Shown here in pieces: positions 1 through 11,482 of a stretch of 56,036 nucleotides of DNA. Each line of letters begins with the position of its first letter. Within the stretch, counting starts at the first letter, position 1. Location of the stretch: assembly GCA_037447655.1 (NCBI GenBank), contig JBBHKE010001713.1, forward strand, positions 1-56,036, given 5' to 3'. A model generated the notes under the pieces. The model searched no databases, had not been told where the DNA came from, and saw only the letters and a list, made by a program, of their open reading frames with translations. This DNA is from Zygnema cylindricum. Taxonomy: Eukaryota; Streptophyta; Zygnematophyceae; Zygnematales; Zygnemataceae. The translations under genes and the position numbers were made by a program.

Positions 1-140
1 ATCGTATTCGTCATATTCCTGTTTGTGAGGACCGGAAAATGAAGGGCATGGTCAGTATCGGTGATGTTGTCCGTGCCGTAGTGCAGGAGCATCGACAGGA
101 AGTAGCTCGTCTGAATGATTATATTCGGGGCTCATACTAA
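1..140 (+). CDS. CBSX3: CBSX3-like CBS-domain protein, last exon (partial)
   Basis: The window opens inside a coding exon. Reading from base 3 gives 45 codons and a TAA at 138-140. The peptide has the C-terminal half of a CBS domain (RHIPVCEDRKMKGMVSIGD) followed by DVVRAVVQEHRQEVARLN and a GSY end. This is the typical ending of the plant mitochondrial single-CBS-pair protein CBSX3, which known work links to redox regulation through o-type thioredoxin. The 5' exons lie outside the window, so length, start and transit peptide cannot be judged. It runs in the same direction as the deacetylase at 2989 but is about 2.8 kb away. The assignment rests on family recognition by eye. A different CBS protein is possible, but the GMVSIGDVVRAVV block makes CBSX3 likely. 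Confidence 0.8.
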   Translation, partial: RIRHIPVCEDRKMKGMVSIGDVVRAVVQEHRQEVARLNDYIRGSY

Positions 141-2139
141 ATGATGCATGACAAGCTCGCTACTTATGTACAAAGGAAGTTCTAGCTGACAGGTCACAGA
201 CTTCTGTTGGTCCTTGCACTGCATTCCTCGAAAGCATTTTAGAGTTGGTAAGGCTTTTTGTGTAATGACACACTGCCTTTTTTTTCAAACCCTCTATGTA
301 GGCAATAACGGGGCTGAGGTGGAGGAGTTAGGTAATGCACAATTAGTTGACTACAGGTTGTGAAGTTTAGATAAATAGCTGCTAACAAATGATCAATGCC
401 GAACCTATTACTGTATTTGTACCTGATTGCACAAAATATGTTTGAATATTATGAAAAATGGATCGTGTCAAGAATTTCTTGGTGAGGAAACATGCAAGCT
501 ACGTACTTAAATGTATTGTGTCAATAAGCACTGCACCATCTGATTCAAACTGTCTTCAGTGCTTTTCTATCGGTAGTCTTTTCCATGTGCTAAAAAAGGT
601 GTTCTGTTTATGTTTTCCTTTGTCCGAGTATAATTCAAGCATTTGGTGTTAGACTTGTTGGGTGCCTATTCGACTACTTCAGATATGGAATGTCTCTAGG
701 TTACAAACGAGGTGAAAGCAATTGTGAAACGTTTATATTCAATTAGCAAAATGCTGCCAAAGTAGTCTACTGTTTATGATGTGGTGTTACTCGACGTCCA
801 TGTCATTATGGAATTCTTTGAGTCGAAACTATGGTGTGGTCTTTTTGGAGCCTGCTTTCTGATTCTACCCCATGCTGGTTGATTACATTTACCCAAATGG
901 TACAGAGGGAAAGATGATGAACAATAAAGAATATTATTGGGTAGATCGGGGACTAACAGAAAAATCTTGACATGAAACATCTTGACATGTCGATGATAAT
1001 CTGCTCATTATGGTGTCTTTCATAAGTAAATAGCTTTGAACTTCTCGAAGTGTAACAGAACCTATTGGTTTTGTTTTAAAAATCTTGTGCACTTTCTCAG
1101 TATCAAAGACTAAATGTCCATTCTCTAGTGCATATGACTGATGATTAAATTGACTACCATTTGTAGGAGCGAGTTGGGTTTTCAAGGGAAAGTTGGAGCT
1201 TGCAGTTAGCTAAATGCACTGAGGCTGTAATTTTTTGGTAGGAGCTCGGGTTTGATGTCACTTGATGCCAGTTTTGTCGAGAGTGATTGTCTCTCTTACC
1301 TCCTTGGGTGCTTGATACCGCTTTCTGTTAACATATTAGTAAGAAGCGGCATTAACAGATGTGAAAGCTGGGTTCACACAGATCCCATACGCAAGTATTT
1401 CTTGCATGAAAGCTCTTGTTCTACAGTTCTAAATTTTAATTGGAATTTCTGTCTTACATGCTTTTCATGCTTTATGTTCAATGTAAGCTCATCCAAAAAC
1501 TGACATCTAAGCTGGCTTAAGAGTGAACTGCAATATATTAGTTTCAGATGCATAGTATATAAAGGCTACTCGTAATAATACTTCGAGTTCAGCTGCCTGC
1601 CTGAGTCCCTTCTTCTTTTTCACTGTCAGGAACTCACAATCCGGAAGTTATATCTGGTTTTGGGTATTGAAGCTGACTGAAAACAAGAACAAATAAAATT
1701 CTATAACTGAGAGAAAGTTATTGGAATCGCAGATGAAAATACGAATAACTTGAGATGTATCAGCAAACGTTTACAACGCTTTAAACCTGATGTTCCACTC
1801 GTTATGTTTCAGTACAAACTGCATGGTTGTATATTGCCACCTTTCGTTTTGCCATTAACTTTTTTCGTTTCCTTGTACCCAGATTGTTCACGATCACATG
1901 TATTTTTTTAAATGGAACTTAAAGATAGCCACCTTTGTATGATCTTTTGCATTGAATTCCATCCAATTTGCTTATACCTCTCATGATTATCGACATCCTT
2001 TAAAACTTGTCTTTGTCTATGACATTGTTCAGATATGCGGAAACAATTGGAAACGCTATATGTGGTAACCCTATGCTAGTAGCGTGATATACCATATGAT
2101 ATGGTTGTAGCACTGGGTTACGACAAATAGCTATATACA
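141..2139. other. CBSX3 3' UTR and intergenic DNA, no gene seen
   Basis: AT-rich sequence after the CBSX3 stop. Only short open frames without recognisable protein character are present. The first few hundred bases are presumably 3' UTR, but I see no decisive polyadenylation signal. Confidence 0.6.
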
Positions 2140-2317
2140 AAGAGGGAGGGAGAAGGAGAGGCATACGAGGGAGAGGAGATACGTTTGAGGGAGAGGGGAA
2201 GGGTTAGAGAGGAGGGATGGGCGTTAGAGGGAGAGACCATGAGTGAGAGGGAGAGGGAGAGTCAGTTGAGAGAGAAAAAGAGAGATAGAGAGGGAGATTC
2301 GAGGGAGAGGGAAAGGA
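2140..2317. repeat. Degenerate GA-rich (GAGAGGGA) microsatellite
   Basis: About 180 bases of purine-rich sequence built from GAGGGAGAG-like units, interrupted by short unique words. The same type of array recurs throughout the window. Confidence 0.85.
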
Positions 2318-2452
2318 ATTTTACAAGTACCCCTCTTACAAAGTGAGATAGCAGACTCAAAAAGACTACATACAGTAATTGAAATGTTATCAGGAAATAG
2401 AAGCGAGTGCATGTATGATTATATGGATTTCTTGGCTGTTTATTTTAATTAG

Positions 2453-2569
2453 GAGCACAGAAGCCCGCCTTTCCCTCGAAGGAAACTCTTGCAGAGTTTG
2501 AATCTAATGTATTTAAAAAGTGCGGAAGATTATTTCGTGGGGAAGTCACACGAAAGCAGCATACCGTGC
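2453..2569 (+). other. Possible exon (5' UTR or coding) upstream of the deacetylase
   Basis: A 117-base stretch is bounded by an acceptor-like ATTTTAATTAG and a strong donor-like C/GTAAGTAT. It is open in two frames; the frame starting GCA CAG AAG reads like ordinary protein (KETLAEFESNVFKKCGRLF). I do not recognise a family. It could be a non-coding first exon of the deacetylase, with an intron running to the AG at 2959-2960, or an exon of another gene. The deacetylase frame is not continued by it: the phase that would join contains a stop. Confidence 0.25.
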
Positions 2570-2653
2570 GTAAGTATCCAGTGGTAGAATTTTAGTGCGG
2601 TTTTTTAATATTTTAATTTCTTGCGGTCTTGTGAAATCGTCACTACGGTTCAG

Positions 2654-2795
2654 AACACCATGTATCGCTATTATGTATTAACGTTAACGTTTTTTCTCCT
2701 CCGTGCACACTTGTCTGATTGTTAATTCAACGGTTTCATTTAAAAGAAAAGATTCCCAACTTCCGATAGGCGGTCCCCAATCGACAATCGGAGTT
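2654..2795 (+). mobile_element. Truncated type I TIR element (ACCGTGAATCGC family)
   Basis: The left end (AACACCATGTATCGCTATTA) and the inner half matches the complete copies at 15871 and 32124, including the CCGTGCACACTTGTC word and the TTCCGATAGGCGGTCCCCAA core. The right half and right terminal repeat are missing; the 25-bp tandem repeat starts where the match stops. Confidence 0.6.
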
Positions 2796-2880
2796 CGCAC
2801 GAAAGTTTGGTTCCATACTTCGCACGAAAGTTTTGTTCCATACTTCGCACGAAAGTTTCGTTCCATACTTCGCACGAAAT
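2796..2880. repeat. 25-bp tandem repeat, about 3.4 copies
   Basis: Three consecutive 25-base units at 2796, 2821 and 2846 begin CGCACGAAAGTTT and end GTTCCATACTT, differing at one position. A fourth partial unit follows. It ends about 110 bases before the deacetylase start codon. Confidence 0.95.
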
Positions 2881-2988
2881 GCTCGCACATTCTGTAAGTT
2901 CATTTCTGCTGACAATTGTTGCAGATTGCTGTCAAATTCAAGTTTTTAAAGGTTTTTTAGGGTTGCAACCTTCTTTGGCAGTGAAGAC

Positions 2989-5900
2989 ATGGCAGAAACA
3001 CTTCACGTCTTCTGGAATGACGCGATGCTTGCTCATTATCCTGGAGACGGAGTATTTGACACTCTCCAAAAGCCCGAATTTATTGAAATATTAGACAAGC
3101 ATCCGGAAAATGCCGACCGGTTTCGCAATATGCTTTCCATTTTGCGAAAAGGCCCTATCTCCAAGTTTATTGAGTGGCATGATGGCAGAAAAGCTAATCT
3201 TGATGAGCTTTATTTGTTTCACACCAAAGGTGAAAGACTTTTCACAGCTTTCCTGGTTAGATTAGATTATTTCGATTGTTGTTAGATTGCAGTCTTAAAA
3301 GTACTCTGTGTTTTGATTTGCAACGCTAAATGTGTTTAAGATGCTCTCGACCTTCTTTTTTCCTTCATAATACAAAATTTCTCCTTGTTTCCTCCGTTTC
3401 TTTCTCATCACGCTCCATGATAGGACGACAGTCAACAAACTACACACATTTGCTTTTGAACCATACAAAAACTTTGTATGTGGTTTCCCCACACTATGCG
3501 CATATTATACTCGGCAAACCGTACAATACAGGTCGACCAGATGTAGAGTTCCCACGTGATTTACAACTTTTGAACTATGATTTGAACATCACAACCTCCT
3601 GTAACAAATATATTTAAGCTGTCAAATTCGCAAGAAATGTAATACGCTCTGTTTTATGAGCATTGAATTGTAGTTGTCTGTCTTGGCCACTCAAGTCTCA
3701 AGTGGAAAACAATAACAACTTTGAAAATGAAATCATGTCGTTCCTTTAACAGTTTATGATTAAATTGTGATCAATGATAACATAAGTGAGTTCAGAAACT
3801 AAAACCATATCAATGTTATTGGTAACCATTGTAGCATTACCAGCATTTACTAAAAAAATGCAACAACCTACAATTTTTTAAATTTGCTAACTGCATGATC
3901 TCAAGTTAATACTCCTTCTAGGCAGCAGCACAGGACCAACTTTACGTTTTCTGCTAAATTATTTTTTGTGTGTACATAATCTTTCAAAGTCAAACAAGCA
4001 TTGTTTCTTCACATTCAACAAAGGTATCTTTACGTTTCGCTGAATAATAATTCTCCTGGCTTTTTTGTTTCCATGGGCCAGATTATGTATCATCGCTTGT
4101 GGAAGCTGATTTGCAGGGAGGCAAGCTATTTTGTTTTGGGACAAAACTGAATCCTGGATCTTTCGATGCGGCCCTGGTAGCTGCGGGATCGGCTTTGGCA
4201 GCCATGGATTTTATTTTGAAGGGGAATGGCAAGCTTGTATTTGCGCTGGTTCGACCACCAGGACATCATGCTCAACCAACTATGGCGGATGGCTACTGTT
4301 TTTTGAACAATGCTGGTCTGGCAGCTCAGTTGGCTATCAGCTCAGGCCTGTCAAGAGTAGCATTGGTTGATATTGACGTACATTTCGGCAATGGAACATC
4401 TGAGGTGAGCAGTAATATCTTGTCATGGTTCACTTCTTGAGAGTTGGAGTCTTAATGTTTCTGTGCTTACTTTGTTGCTTGTTAATATACCAAAAAGTAC
4501 ACTGCCCATCTCTATCAGTGAAAAAAAAATCTTAGTGTTCATGCAAAATTTAGAATGTAGAATACTAATTTTGTGTAGGGAGACGTAGTGGATTGTAGTC
4601 CACTCCCCTAAATAGTGTTATTAACAATATTTTACGATTTTGGGTCCAAAGAAGTTGGGACCGAATTGGTGTTATTAACATTAATAGCAGCGAGCAATGT
4701 GACATCTTATGTTTTACTTCTTGAGAGTTGGGGTCATAATGTCTCGTTGCTTTTTTTGTTGCATCTAAAACAGCAGAAGTTGCTTTGTTTGCCAATCGGA
4801 GGAATTTTGCTTTAATTTTTTGTCTTTGCGATGATCGCCATGGTCCAATATTTGAGGGAGCATACGTCATCCTATAGAAGCGGTTGTGAAGAATATTGTA
4901 GTAAGTGGAATCCTGTAGATTTGTGACTAGTGGATGACCATATTATTCAATTCTTGTTTTTTTTGTGAAACTACCATCAAATGCAAATTTTGCGTGGATA
5001 ACATAATTCAAAAGCACTTTTCCACTTTGGTCCTTAGAAGTACCTCTGCCACAACATATGTCAAATGCTCGCACATTCACTCAATTGGACTTATACTTTC
5101 GACGATTGAATGCATGTAATGTGCAGGAACTCTGTTTATGATGTCTAAATTGCCCAAATCTTACCGCCTCCTCTTTCCCACGTTCGTCGACAGGGTTTTT
5201 ACGAGAGGAATGATGTGTTAACAATTTCCCTTCACATGGATCATGGCTCATGGGGGGATTCGCATCCTCAAAGTTTGCAAGTAAGTCAGGTTTTGTTGAA
5301 TATGCCCTATTTATAAAATTGAAGGCTTTGTCAGATAAAAGGCTGCTGTTGTGACTCTCAAGCGTACGATAAATTGCTTTTTTTTAAATTATGGAAAAAG
5401 CGGAAAAGGATTTATGAGAAAAGGGATGGCTTAGCATTCCGCTTACAGAATGTTGTTTGTCAGTTTCTATTAACAATCCCAGCCAAGTCATCCATTTAAA
5501 ATTAGTGACTCTTCTCTTGTGCTTTCACCGCACATCTTCTCGTGTAAAACTTGTGTATTGTCGTTGTGTAATCTTGTAAGATTCGTTTTTCTAGGCTAGT
5601 TAAGCAATCTAGTTTTTTTTTTTTTGAATTTTCTCCGGTTGTTTCAGATTTAATAGTGTTATAGTATTGCATTGAAGCAGGGACTGAATCACGATGGGGG
5701 TCTTTTTTTACTATGAAGTTTAAATTATAAAGTGAAACAGCTTTTGACCATTACCGACTTTTTACTCGTAGTAAGGCAAGAGATTCTTAACAGCACCATG
5801 GTTAGTTGAAAAAATTTAAAAACGTTCAAAACGATAAGGGAATAAGTACATAATATAAAGACAAGAATTGCTATTAATGGATTTGGGCGGTATAGGCTGG

Positions 5901-7353
5901 ATGGTTTTACGTGCAATTGTTGAAAGCACCCGTCAGGATTTTGATGCTGTTGTCATTAACCTTCTTGGTTCTATTGAATCAAATGCACATTTCTTAAACT
6001 ATGATTCTATTCATGGGCGTTTTCCTGGTTTGATTGCTATCATAAGCAATTCAACAATGTCGGGTTGGTGGCAATGAATTCTGACCACTCCCTCTTTTCT
6101 TGTTCAGTCCTATTGCTGATGAAGAAGATATGTTATTCTCCCTCCTATTCTGGCTTCCACTTCTACACCTCCAATAGTTATGCCAAATGTTTTGCATGCT
6201 TCTTTGTTTTTTACTCCTCTTTTTTTGTCGCTATACCGATAAACAAAATTGAAACTATGTTTTGCAGGCTGATCAAATTGGAAAGGGAGAAGGTATTGGA
6301 TTCAATCTTAACATTCCTTTACCATCGGGAACTGGCGACCGAGGATATGAAATGGCCATGAAGGAGCTTGTGCAACCAGCCATCGACTCATTCAGACCAA
6401 ACATAATAATCTTCGTTATTGGACAGGATTCTAGCCAGGTATGCGAAAATTTGCCGAAGCGAAGTACAAGATTATTGAACACCTCAAAACATGAAAGTCA
6501 TTTCATTGTGATTGCTCCATTTTCTCCAATTTCTCCGTTTTCTCCTGCCATTATCTCGCTTAGTCTAAAGCTATGAAGAGAAGTGTGGAAAATTAAATTA
6601 ATTCGTTGGATTGAGCATAGTTTTTTCACAATGAGTAAATTTGGCACGTTTTGCGACCTCCGCACGAAATATTAGCACATTTTGTTCATAGGTTCAAACA
6701 TAATAATGTTTGTTATTGGATAGGATTCAAGCTAGATAAACACAAAATTGCTGAAGTGAAGAGCAAGATTTTTTTTATATCCAAGACCGTATAAGTCATA
6801 ATATTGTATTTTCCTTTTCTTTACTTATCTGATGTTCTCTTCGTTTGTTCCTATCATATGCAAATTTGAATTGCGGTCTTTTTTATTTCTCGTATTCCCT
6901 ATTTATTGAATTTCTCTTATTCGATTCTCGTATGTACATTAGCCACAAAGCGCAGTTTGTGTTAATAGTTTTGCACGAGAGATAACAACGTGAACTCAAT
7001 AATCTCTTCCCCTTCCACTTAGATTTTGTTTTTTTACTGTGACTATGGTTTTGCAGTTTGATCCTAATGGACGTCAATGCCTTTCAATGGATGGGTATCG
7101 CCGTATCGGCCGTATGATTAGAGCCATGGCAGAAAGACATTGTGAGGGCCAAGTGTTGATAGTTCAGGAGGGAGGATATCACATCACTTATTCGGCCTAC
7201 TGCCTTCATGCAACTCTAGAAGGATTGCTACAGGTGGACCCTCCCCTACTTGAAGAACCTATGGCATACTATCCTGAGGATTTAGTCGCAACGGAAACAC
7301 GAATTAACGAGATTAAGAATATTTTGGCAAATGCTACCTCTGCTGCATCGTAG
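2989..7353 (+). CDS. HDA8: HDA8-like class II histone deacetylase (5 exons)
   Basis: Zinc-dependent lysine deacetylase. Exons: 2989-3229, 4082-4404, 5194-5280, 6268-6438, 7057-7353, all with GT-AG introns and compatible phases. They total 1119 bases and code for 372 residues, near the length of plant HDA8. The ATG at 2989 is chosen because the protein matches the family from its first residues (VFWNDAML) and an in-frame stop lies 40 bases upstream. Visible active-site parts: PPGHHAQP with the His pair at about 142-143, DIDVHFGNGT with zinc ligands Asp179 and His181, GQDSS with Asp271, and EGGYH with Tyr315. Nothing essential is missing, so the gene looks functional. There is no NES or ankyrin extension, unlike the larger HDA5/15/18 proteins. 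Localisation is not evident. Introns 1-4 are 852, 789, 987 and 618 bases. Intron 2 seems to hold a remnant of the local TIR family. HDA14 is a less likely alternative because there is no transit-like N-terminus. Confidence 0.93.
4575..4700. mobile_element. Remnant of type II TIR element in deacetylase intron 2
   Basis: The segment TAAATAGTGTTATTAACA, then GGGACCGAATTGGTGTTAT and TTAATAGCAGCG, resembles the right half of the complete type II copy at 32524 (CACCGAATTGGCGTTAT then CTAATAGCGATT). Ends are not well preserved. Confidence 0.35.
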
Positions 7354-7835
7354 TGGAACGTCTTAAATACAGTAAATGGATTTTATTAAGATATACGTGA
7401 TGGTAAACCTTCGGGGTACTGGGAAACAAAAAAGGGAAAGGCAAAACGAAAGTGAAAAATGTCAGACAAGCTCAAACAAACAAGAAATAAAAAGCACTGG
7501 GAATGGAAAATTACAAACAAAAGTGAAAAACGTAAATAGAATTTTTTGATGTCTTTTGTTGAAAAAGGTTGAATACAATTTATAGGAAACGAGCTACGCG
7601 GCTTTACTTCCATAGTTGAAGTTTACTTCCTCAATATAAGGGATAGTGTCAGAAGTTGTTGAAAGTCGTCTCACACCGTTGTTTTTTAAGTGTAGATTAG
7701 TGTAATCAGTGTCTGTTATTTGTGTATATGAGAAGTAGGACAAAAGATTCTTCATGAGGTACAAAAGAGAACAAGAGAGGAGGGAGTGTGAAGCGAAGGG
7801 AGGAAATAAGATTAATGCTGTGGCACAGTAGCAAA

Positions 7836-7985
7836 TGTGTTGGTAAGTGTAGGTTTGTGAAGAGGAGACGGCAAGATAATGGCACGGTAAATGATGTTTT
7901 TCCGTAAAACTGAAGATTTGATTTGATTCGATCTACCAAGGTGACATTTTCATGTTTTGAGGCTTGTTATCCTGTTTGAAGGCAG
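7836..7985 (+). repeat. Fragment of the sHSP downstream repeat family
   Basis: The words GGCACGGTAAATGAT, CCGTAAAACTGAAGATTTGA and TTTTGAGGCTTGTTAT closely match 19740-19850 and, inverted, 22590-22700 and 28470-28600. The 'downstream repeat' of the sHSP units is therefore dispersed, not confined to the array. Confidence 0.6.
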
Positions 7986-8490
7986 TTATAAGTTTGTTAT
8001 TTTGCTGTTTTGGGCCTATAGAGTAGTATTATGTTATTATATTATTATACTTATTTTTTATTATTTTACTTCTATTATATTATTATACATCTGTTATAAT
8101 GGATATCTGTTTTATTCCGTACGGGCAGAGGAATTCAACATCCTATTGGTTTACATATAGAAATTGTTTTTTTGCTGTTTTGGAGCCTATAGAGTAGTCT
8201 TAACCGTGAATCGCTACTAGAATAAAGAAAGCATGAGGGTATACTGTTATTGATTTTCATTCAGTTCTGAATGAAGTCATTGGTTCTGAACCGCTTAAAA
8301 TAGTAACTGCATTCCGTAAAGAAAAAAAACCAATTAACATAATTTGCTCTCAAAGGGAAATAAAAACCGGTGTCGAATTAGTGTTATTCACGTTAAAAGT
8401 GGTGTACGGTGTAATCCTATCTACTCCTGTGTACTCCTGTGTTGTTCTGTCCTTTTTGACCTTTTTTTTTGCCAAGACGGTTTTATAGGA
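7986..8490. other. AT-rich intergenic DNA with a possible degraded TIR element
   Basis: No gene seen. ACCGTGAATCGCTACTAG at about 8204 looks like one end of the TIR family. GTGTACGGTGTAA near 8405 could be a decayed partner. Confidence 0.35.
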
Positions 8491-8652
8491 AAAGGAAGAG
8501 AGAGGGAGAGGGAGAGGAAGAGGGAGAGGGAGAGGGAGAGGGAGAGAGTGGGAGGAGGAGAGAGAAGAGGGAGGGAGGGAAGGGGGGAGATAGAGGGGGG
8601 GGAGATAGAGGGGGGGGGGATAGAGAGGGAGAGGGAGAGGGAGGGGGATGCT
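8491..8652. repeat. GA-rich microsatellite
   Basis: GGGAGA-type hexamers grade into GGGGGGAGATAGA units. Open frames across it on both strands are low-complexity artefacts. Confidence 0.9.
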
Positions 8653-8855
8653 CACTGCAGAAAGCAAATCCAGGCTAATTTAATTTAATTCTGTATCAAT
8701 TTTACAACATCCGTACTACACCAAATCTTGACTTATGGGTACATTCTGTGACAAAGCGTCACGTTTTAGCTCTATGGCATTCTGACGGAGCATCAGATGT
8801 TCGCCAGATGTTCGCCAGGTCAGCATGCCACTGTCCACGCGTGGCAGACCCTTAT

Positions 8856-8920
8856 TACCTCTCCCTCTCCCTCCCCCCTCCCCCTCCCCCCTCCCCCTTC
8901 CCCTCCCTCTCTTCAGATAT
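8856..8920. repeat. CT-rich microsatellite
   Basis: Short CTCCCTCTCCCTCCCCCC array, in opposite purine/pyrimidine orientation to the array 200 bases upstream. Confidence 0.85.
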
Positions 8921-9740
8921 TTCTTGACTTCTTTGTCCTGACAGATTGTGTTTAAATGGTTCGTATGATGGCATTTTTTGGTATTTTCTTGGGAGAAACT
9001 TGGGGATTGAAGTATTTGTCCTCATTTTTTGTGATTGAAACATCACAACATCACTTTTGAGTGTCCTCGAGGAAAGGTTTTTTTATTACTGGCCTGTGAG
9101 AATTTGAATCATGTCTCTGACATGAAGCAAAGATCGAACAAAAAACAACAAACAATAACAGACAATAAAACAGAAAAAAAAACAATTAACAGACAATTCA
9201 GAAGGAAAGTTTCCAGCAGTACGCTTTCACAATTTTTTCAGATGTTAAACTTATATGTCTTCAACCGACACGTGACCGTCTCGACAACAATTAAGGCAAA
9301 AATATGTTTCATTTTTTTTCCTTCATTTTTCATTTTCTGTCAAGATCTTTTTGCTGCTAGAATGAGTCAGGATACATGCATCAAGGTCACTGGTAATGGT
9401 AATTTCTTCTATTGTAATTCAGGTGAGTGTACATGTATATTCAATATTAAATGTAAAACCATCGTGCTTAATTTGTCGAAGGATCTTCATAACTCTCCTT
9501 CAAAAATTGCGTTTGTTTGATGCAAAAGCAGCTGTCAGTGATTACATCACAACAAGACTTCATTAGGACAGCGCTAATTAGATAAAAGGAATTTTTCATT
9601 TATTTTAACAGCAATGGATGGTCGAGTGGCCAACTGTTAAATACTACAGTAGTATCCCGGAAAAGGAAAAATGGAAAAGTGACGGTTGACTACATTACAC
9701 GAACAAAAAAACCTTCAAAAAGTTGTTCCTTAAATCATAA
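8921..9740. other. Intergenic DNA, no supported gene
   Basis: A 161-codon open frame (9035-9520) is mostly low-complexity Lys/Thr/Phe sequence. No domain or splice pattern is convincing. Confidence 0.5.
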
Positions 9741-9749
9741 TAGTGACCT

Positions 9750-10350
9750 GCAAGGACCAATTCAGGGTTTTTTAGGGTTTTTTCAGGTAAAAGAAACATT
9801 TGGTAGAGCTACGGGAAAGTTCCTCTTCACTTCAAGAATAATAACTTCAAAAGTTTGAAATCATATCATATAACTTTGACTGGAATATTTTCAGCTTCCA
9901 AATTCAATGTCTGGATCTAATGAACAGACTTCAATCTGACAATAAAACAATTTAAAGGTGAGAATTTTATCATTAAGTCAAAAGATTCAACATTGCCTTA
10001 CTAGTGAGTGTCAGAATCTCATCGACAAGGTTTTGTGTCAGAAAATCATAATAATGAAATAATTAGATTATTAATTAAGATAATCTTCAAAATGGAATCT
10101 CATCGATAAATTGAAATGCTCAAATCTCGTCGGCTTAGTTTTCAAATGCTCATGGTTACGTTTAATCTGCAAGATACATGAGTTTTAATGTGTGAAAACA
10201 ATTTCACCATACATAAGATGTATCTTCAAGGAAAAGGAGTGATTTTGAAATGTTACTTTTGTTAAATACAACAAGTTCTACCCTCAAGAACAAAATAAAA
10301 TTGCGCACATTTTTTGTCACATATTGTGTTGTCAAATTAGCACAATCAGT
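9750..10350 (-). repeat. Truncated copy of the sHSP downstream repeat (inverted type)
   Basis: The part at 10238-10330 (GATTTTGAAATGTTAC then AAATAAAATTGCGCACATTTT) matches 23749-23835 and 29271-29350 in the same orientation. The part before it has the spaced CAGAATCTCATCGA words of the degenerate minisatellite. The match stops near 10350, before any sHSP coding sequence. Confidence 0.55.
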
Positions 10351-11011
10351 GCAATCGAGGCGGCTATCTGGCGGCAAGAATCGAAATAAAATATCGCCGG
10401 GAGCAATCGTGGCTGGGGATGACAAATGAGGGTTCAGAGTTTAGAGACTTTAGAGCTCTCCGTCGGAGCGGAATATGCATGGTACGGACGCGGGATTTTG
10501 TATCTAAGCCGTTCATTGAACTTGGACGGCCCAGGCTGCTCCCAGCAATACGCTCGAATGTGCCACAATAATTCGGTAAATTTTCTCGCACAGCTTTGTC
10601 GTCTCGGTCACGACAATATGTACCGCGGGCTTGCATGAACTTTTATTGGATTTTGACACGTGGCAGAATCTCCGTCAGGTCTGAGCCATACATAAATTTT
10701 GCGAAAACGCATGCAAACGGTATATGCGAGAATGGTTTTGTAAAAGCTGTTCGCATATAAAGTAATAAGATTCAACATATTAAACCGAGATCACTTTTGC
10801 TCTTAGCTATATTTGACTCTGCATGTCTTACTAACGCTTTTTGTAAATTATCTATGCTCCTTTTTTAATGTAGAAAGGTATAAATGGAAATAAAACCACG
10901 AAAATGCCATATTGTGACTATCTCATTTCTCCTCTTTGTCACCAAGAGACGCTTGAAATCTAACAATACACATGTGACATTCCTTCTATAAGCATTTTTT
11001 TTACTTTTTCA
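10351..11011. other. Sequence upstream of the ISG12-like pseudogene, no gene seen
   Basis: 10360-10680 is more GC-rich than its surroundings and contains a GACACGTGGCAG G-box-like word at about 10657. It may be old promoter sequence. No coding assignment can be supported. Confidence 0.4.
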
Positions 11012-11256
11012 ATGGGCAATAGTGGTTCTAACCCCTTCATTTCGAAAGTTAAGTCCATTATAAAAAAAGCGGTAGACTTTGTAGTGAACGGTATCGATTC
11101 TATTCCCATCTTTTCGCGAGTGAAGTCCCTGATTCAGTATATAAGAGGGGACGGGGCCGGGGCGAAGGCAACACAAGAAAATTTTTCAAAAAGATGTGTG
11201 GTAATTTCTCAGGTACGATCCGCCGGTGAAGCCTTGAGCGGCAATATTCCTGCCGC

Positions 11257-11282
11257 CCGGCAAACGCAACCGGCAAACGCAA
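11257..11282 (+). repeat. 13-bp tandem duplication that shifts the frame
   Basis: CCGGCAAACGCAA occurs twice in a row (11257-11269, 11270-11282). Before it the frame is that of the ATG at 11012. After it the homologous reading (SEFLSLNNLATQ) is in another frame. Deleting one copy joins the two. Confidence 0.9.
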
Positions 11283-11474
11283 TCAGAGTTCCTTTCGCTC
11301 AATAATTTAGCGACGCAGGTAGGCTGGATAGCCGGAGTGTTCGCTGCACACCCTCTTGCCGTCAAGTTGATTAAATATCTCCGCGGCGGTGGCGATATCC
11401 TTCCAATTTCTTGGGTCGATTCGATTCTCGTCATCTCTCAACTCAAATCGTTGTTTCAAGCATGTTCGGGAGAC

Positions 11475-11482
11475 CCGTACGG
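11475..11482 (+). repeat. hAT target-site duplication, left copy
   Basis: CCGTACGG directly precedes the element terminus CAGAGGTCGCAAA and is repeated exactly at 12290-12297. Confidence 0.9.

Noticed and set aside
458-1503. Several 60-85 codon open frames downstream of CBSX3
   Set aside because: AT-rich random composition with no splice context or recognisable motif.
9362-9421. Possible small exon (MSQDTCIKVTGNGNFFYCNS) with a GTGAGT donor
   Set aside because: A second piece near 9613 could join and give a tiny protein ending DGRVANC, but there is no family match and the surroundings are repeat-derived. Too weak to annotate.
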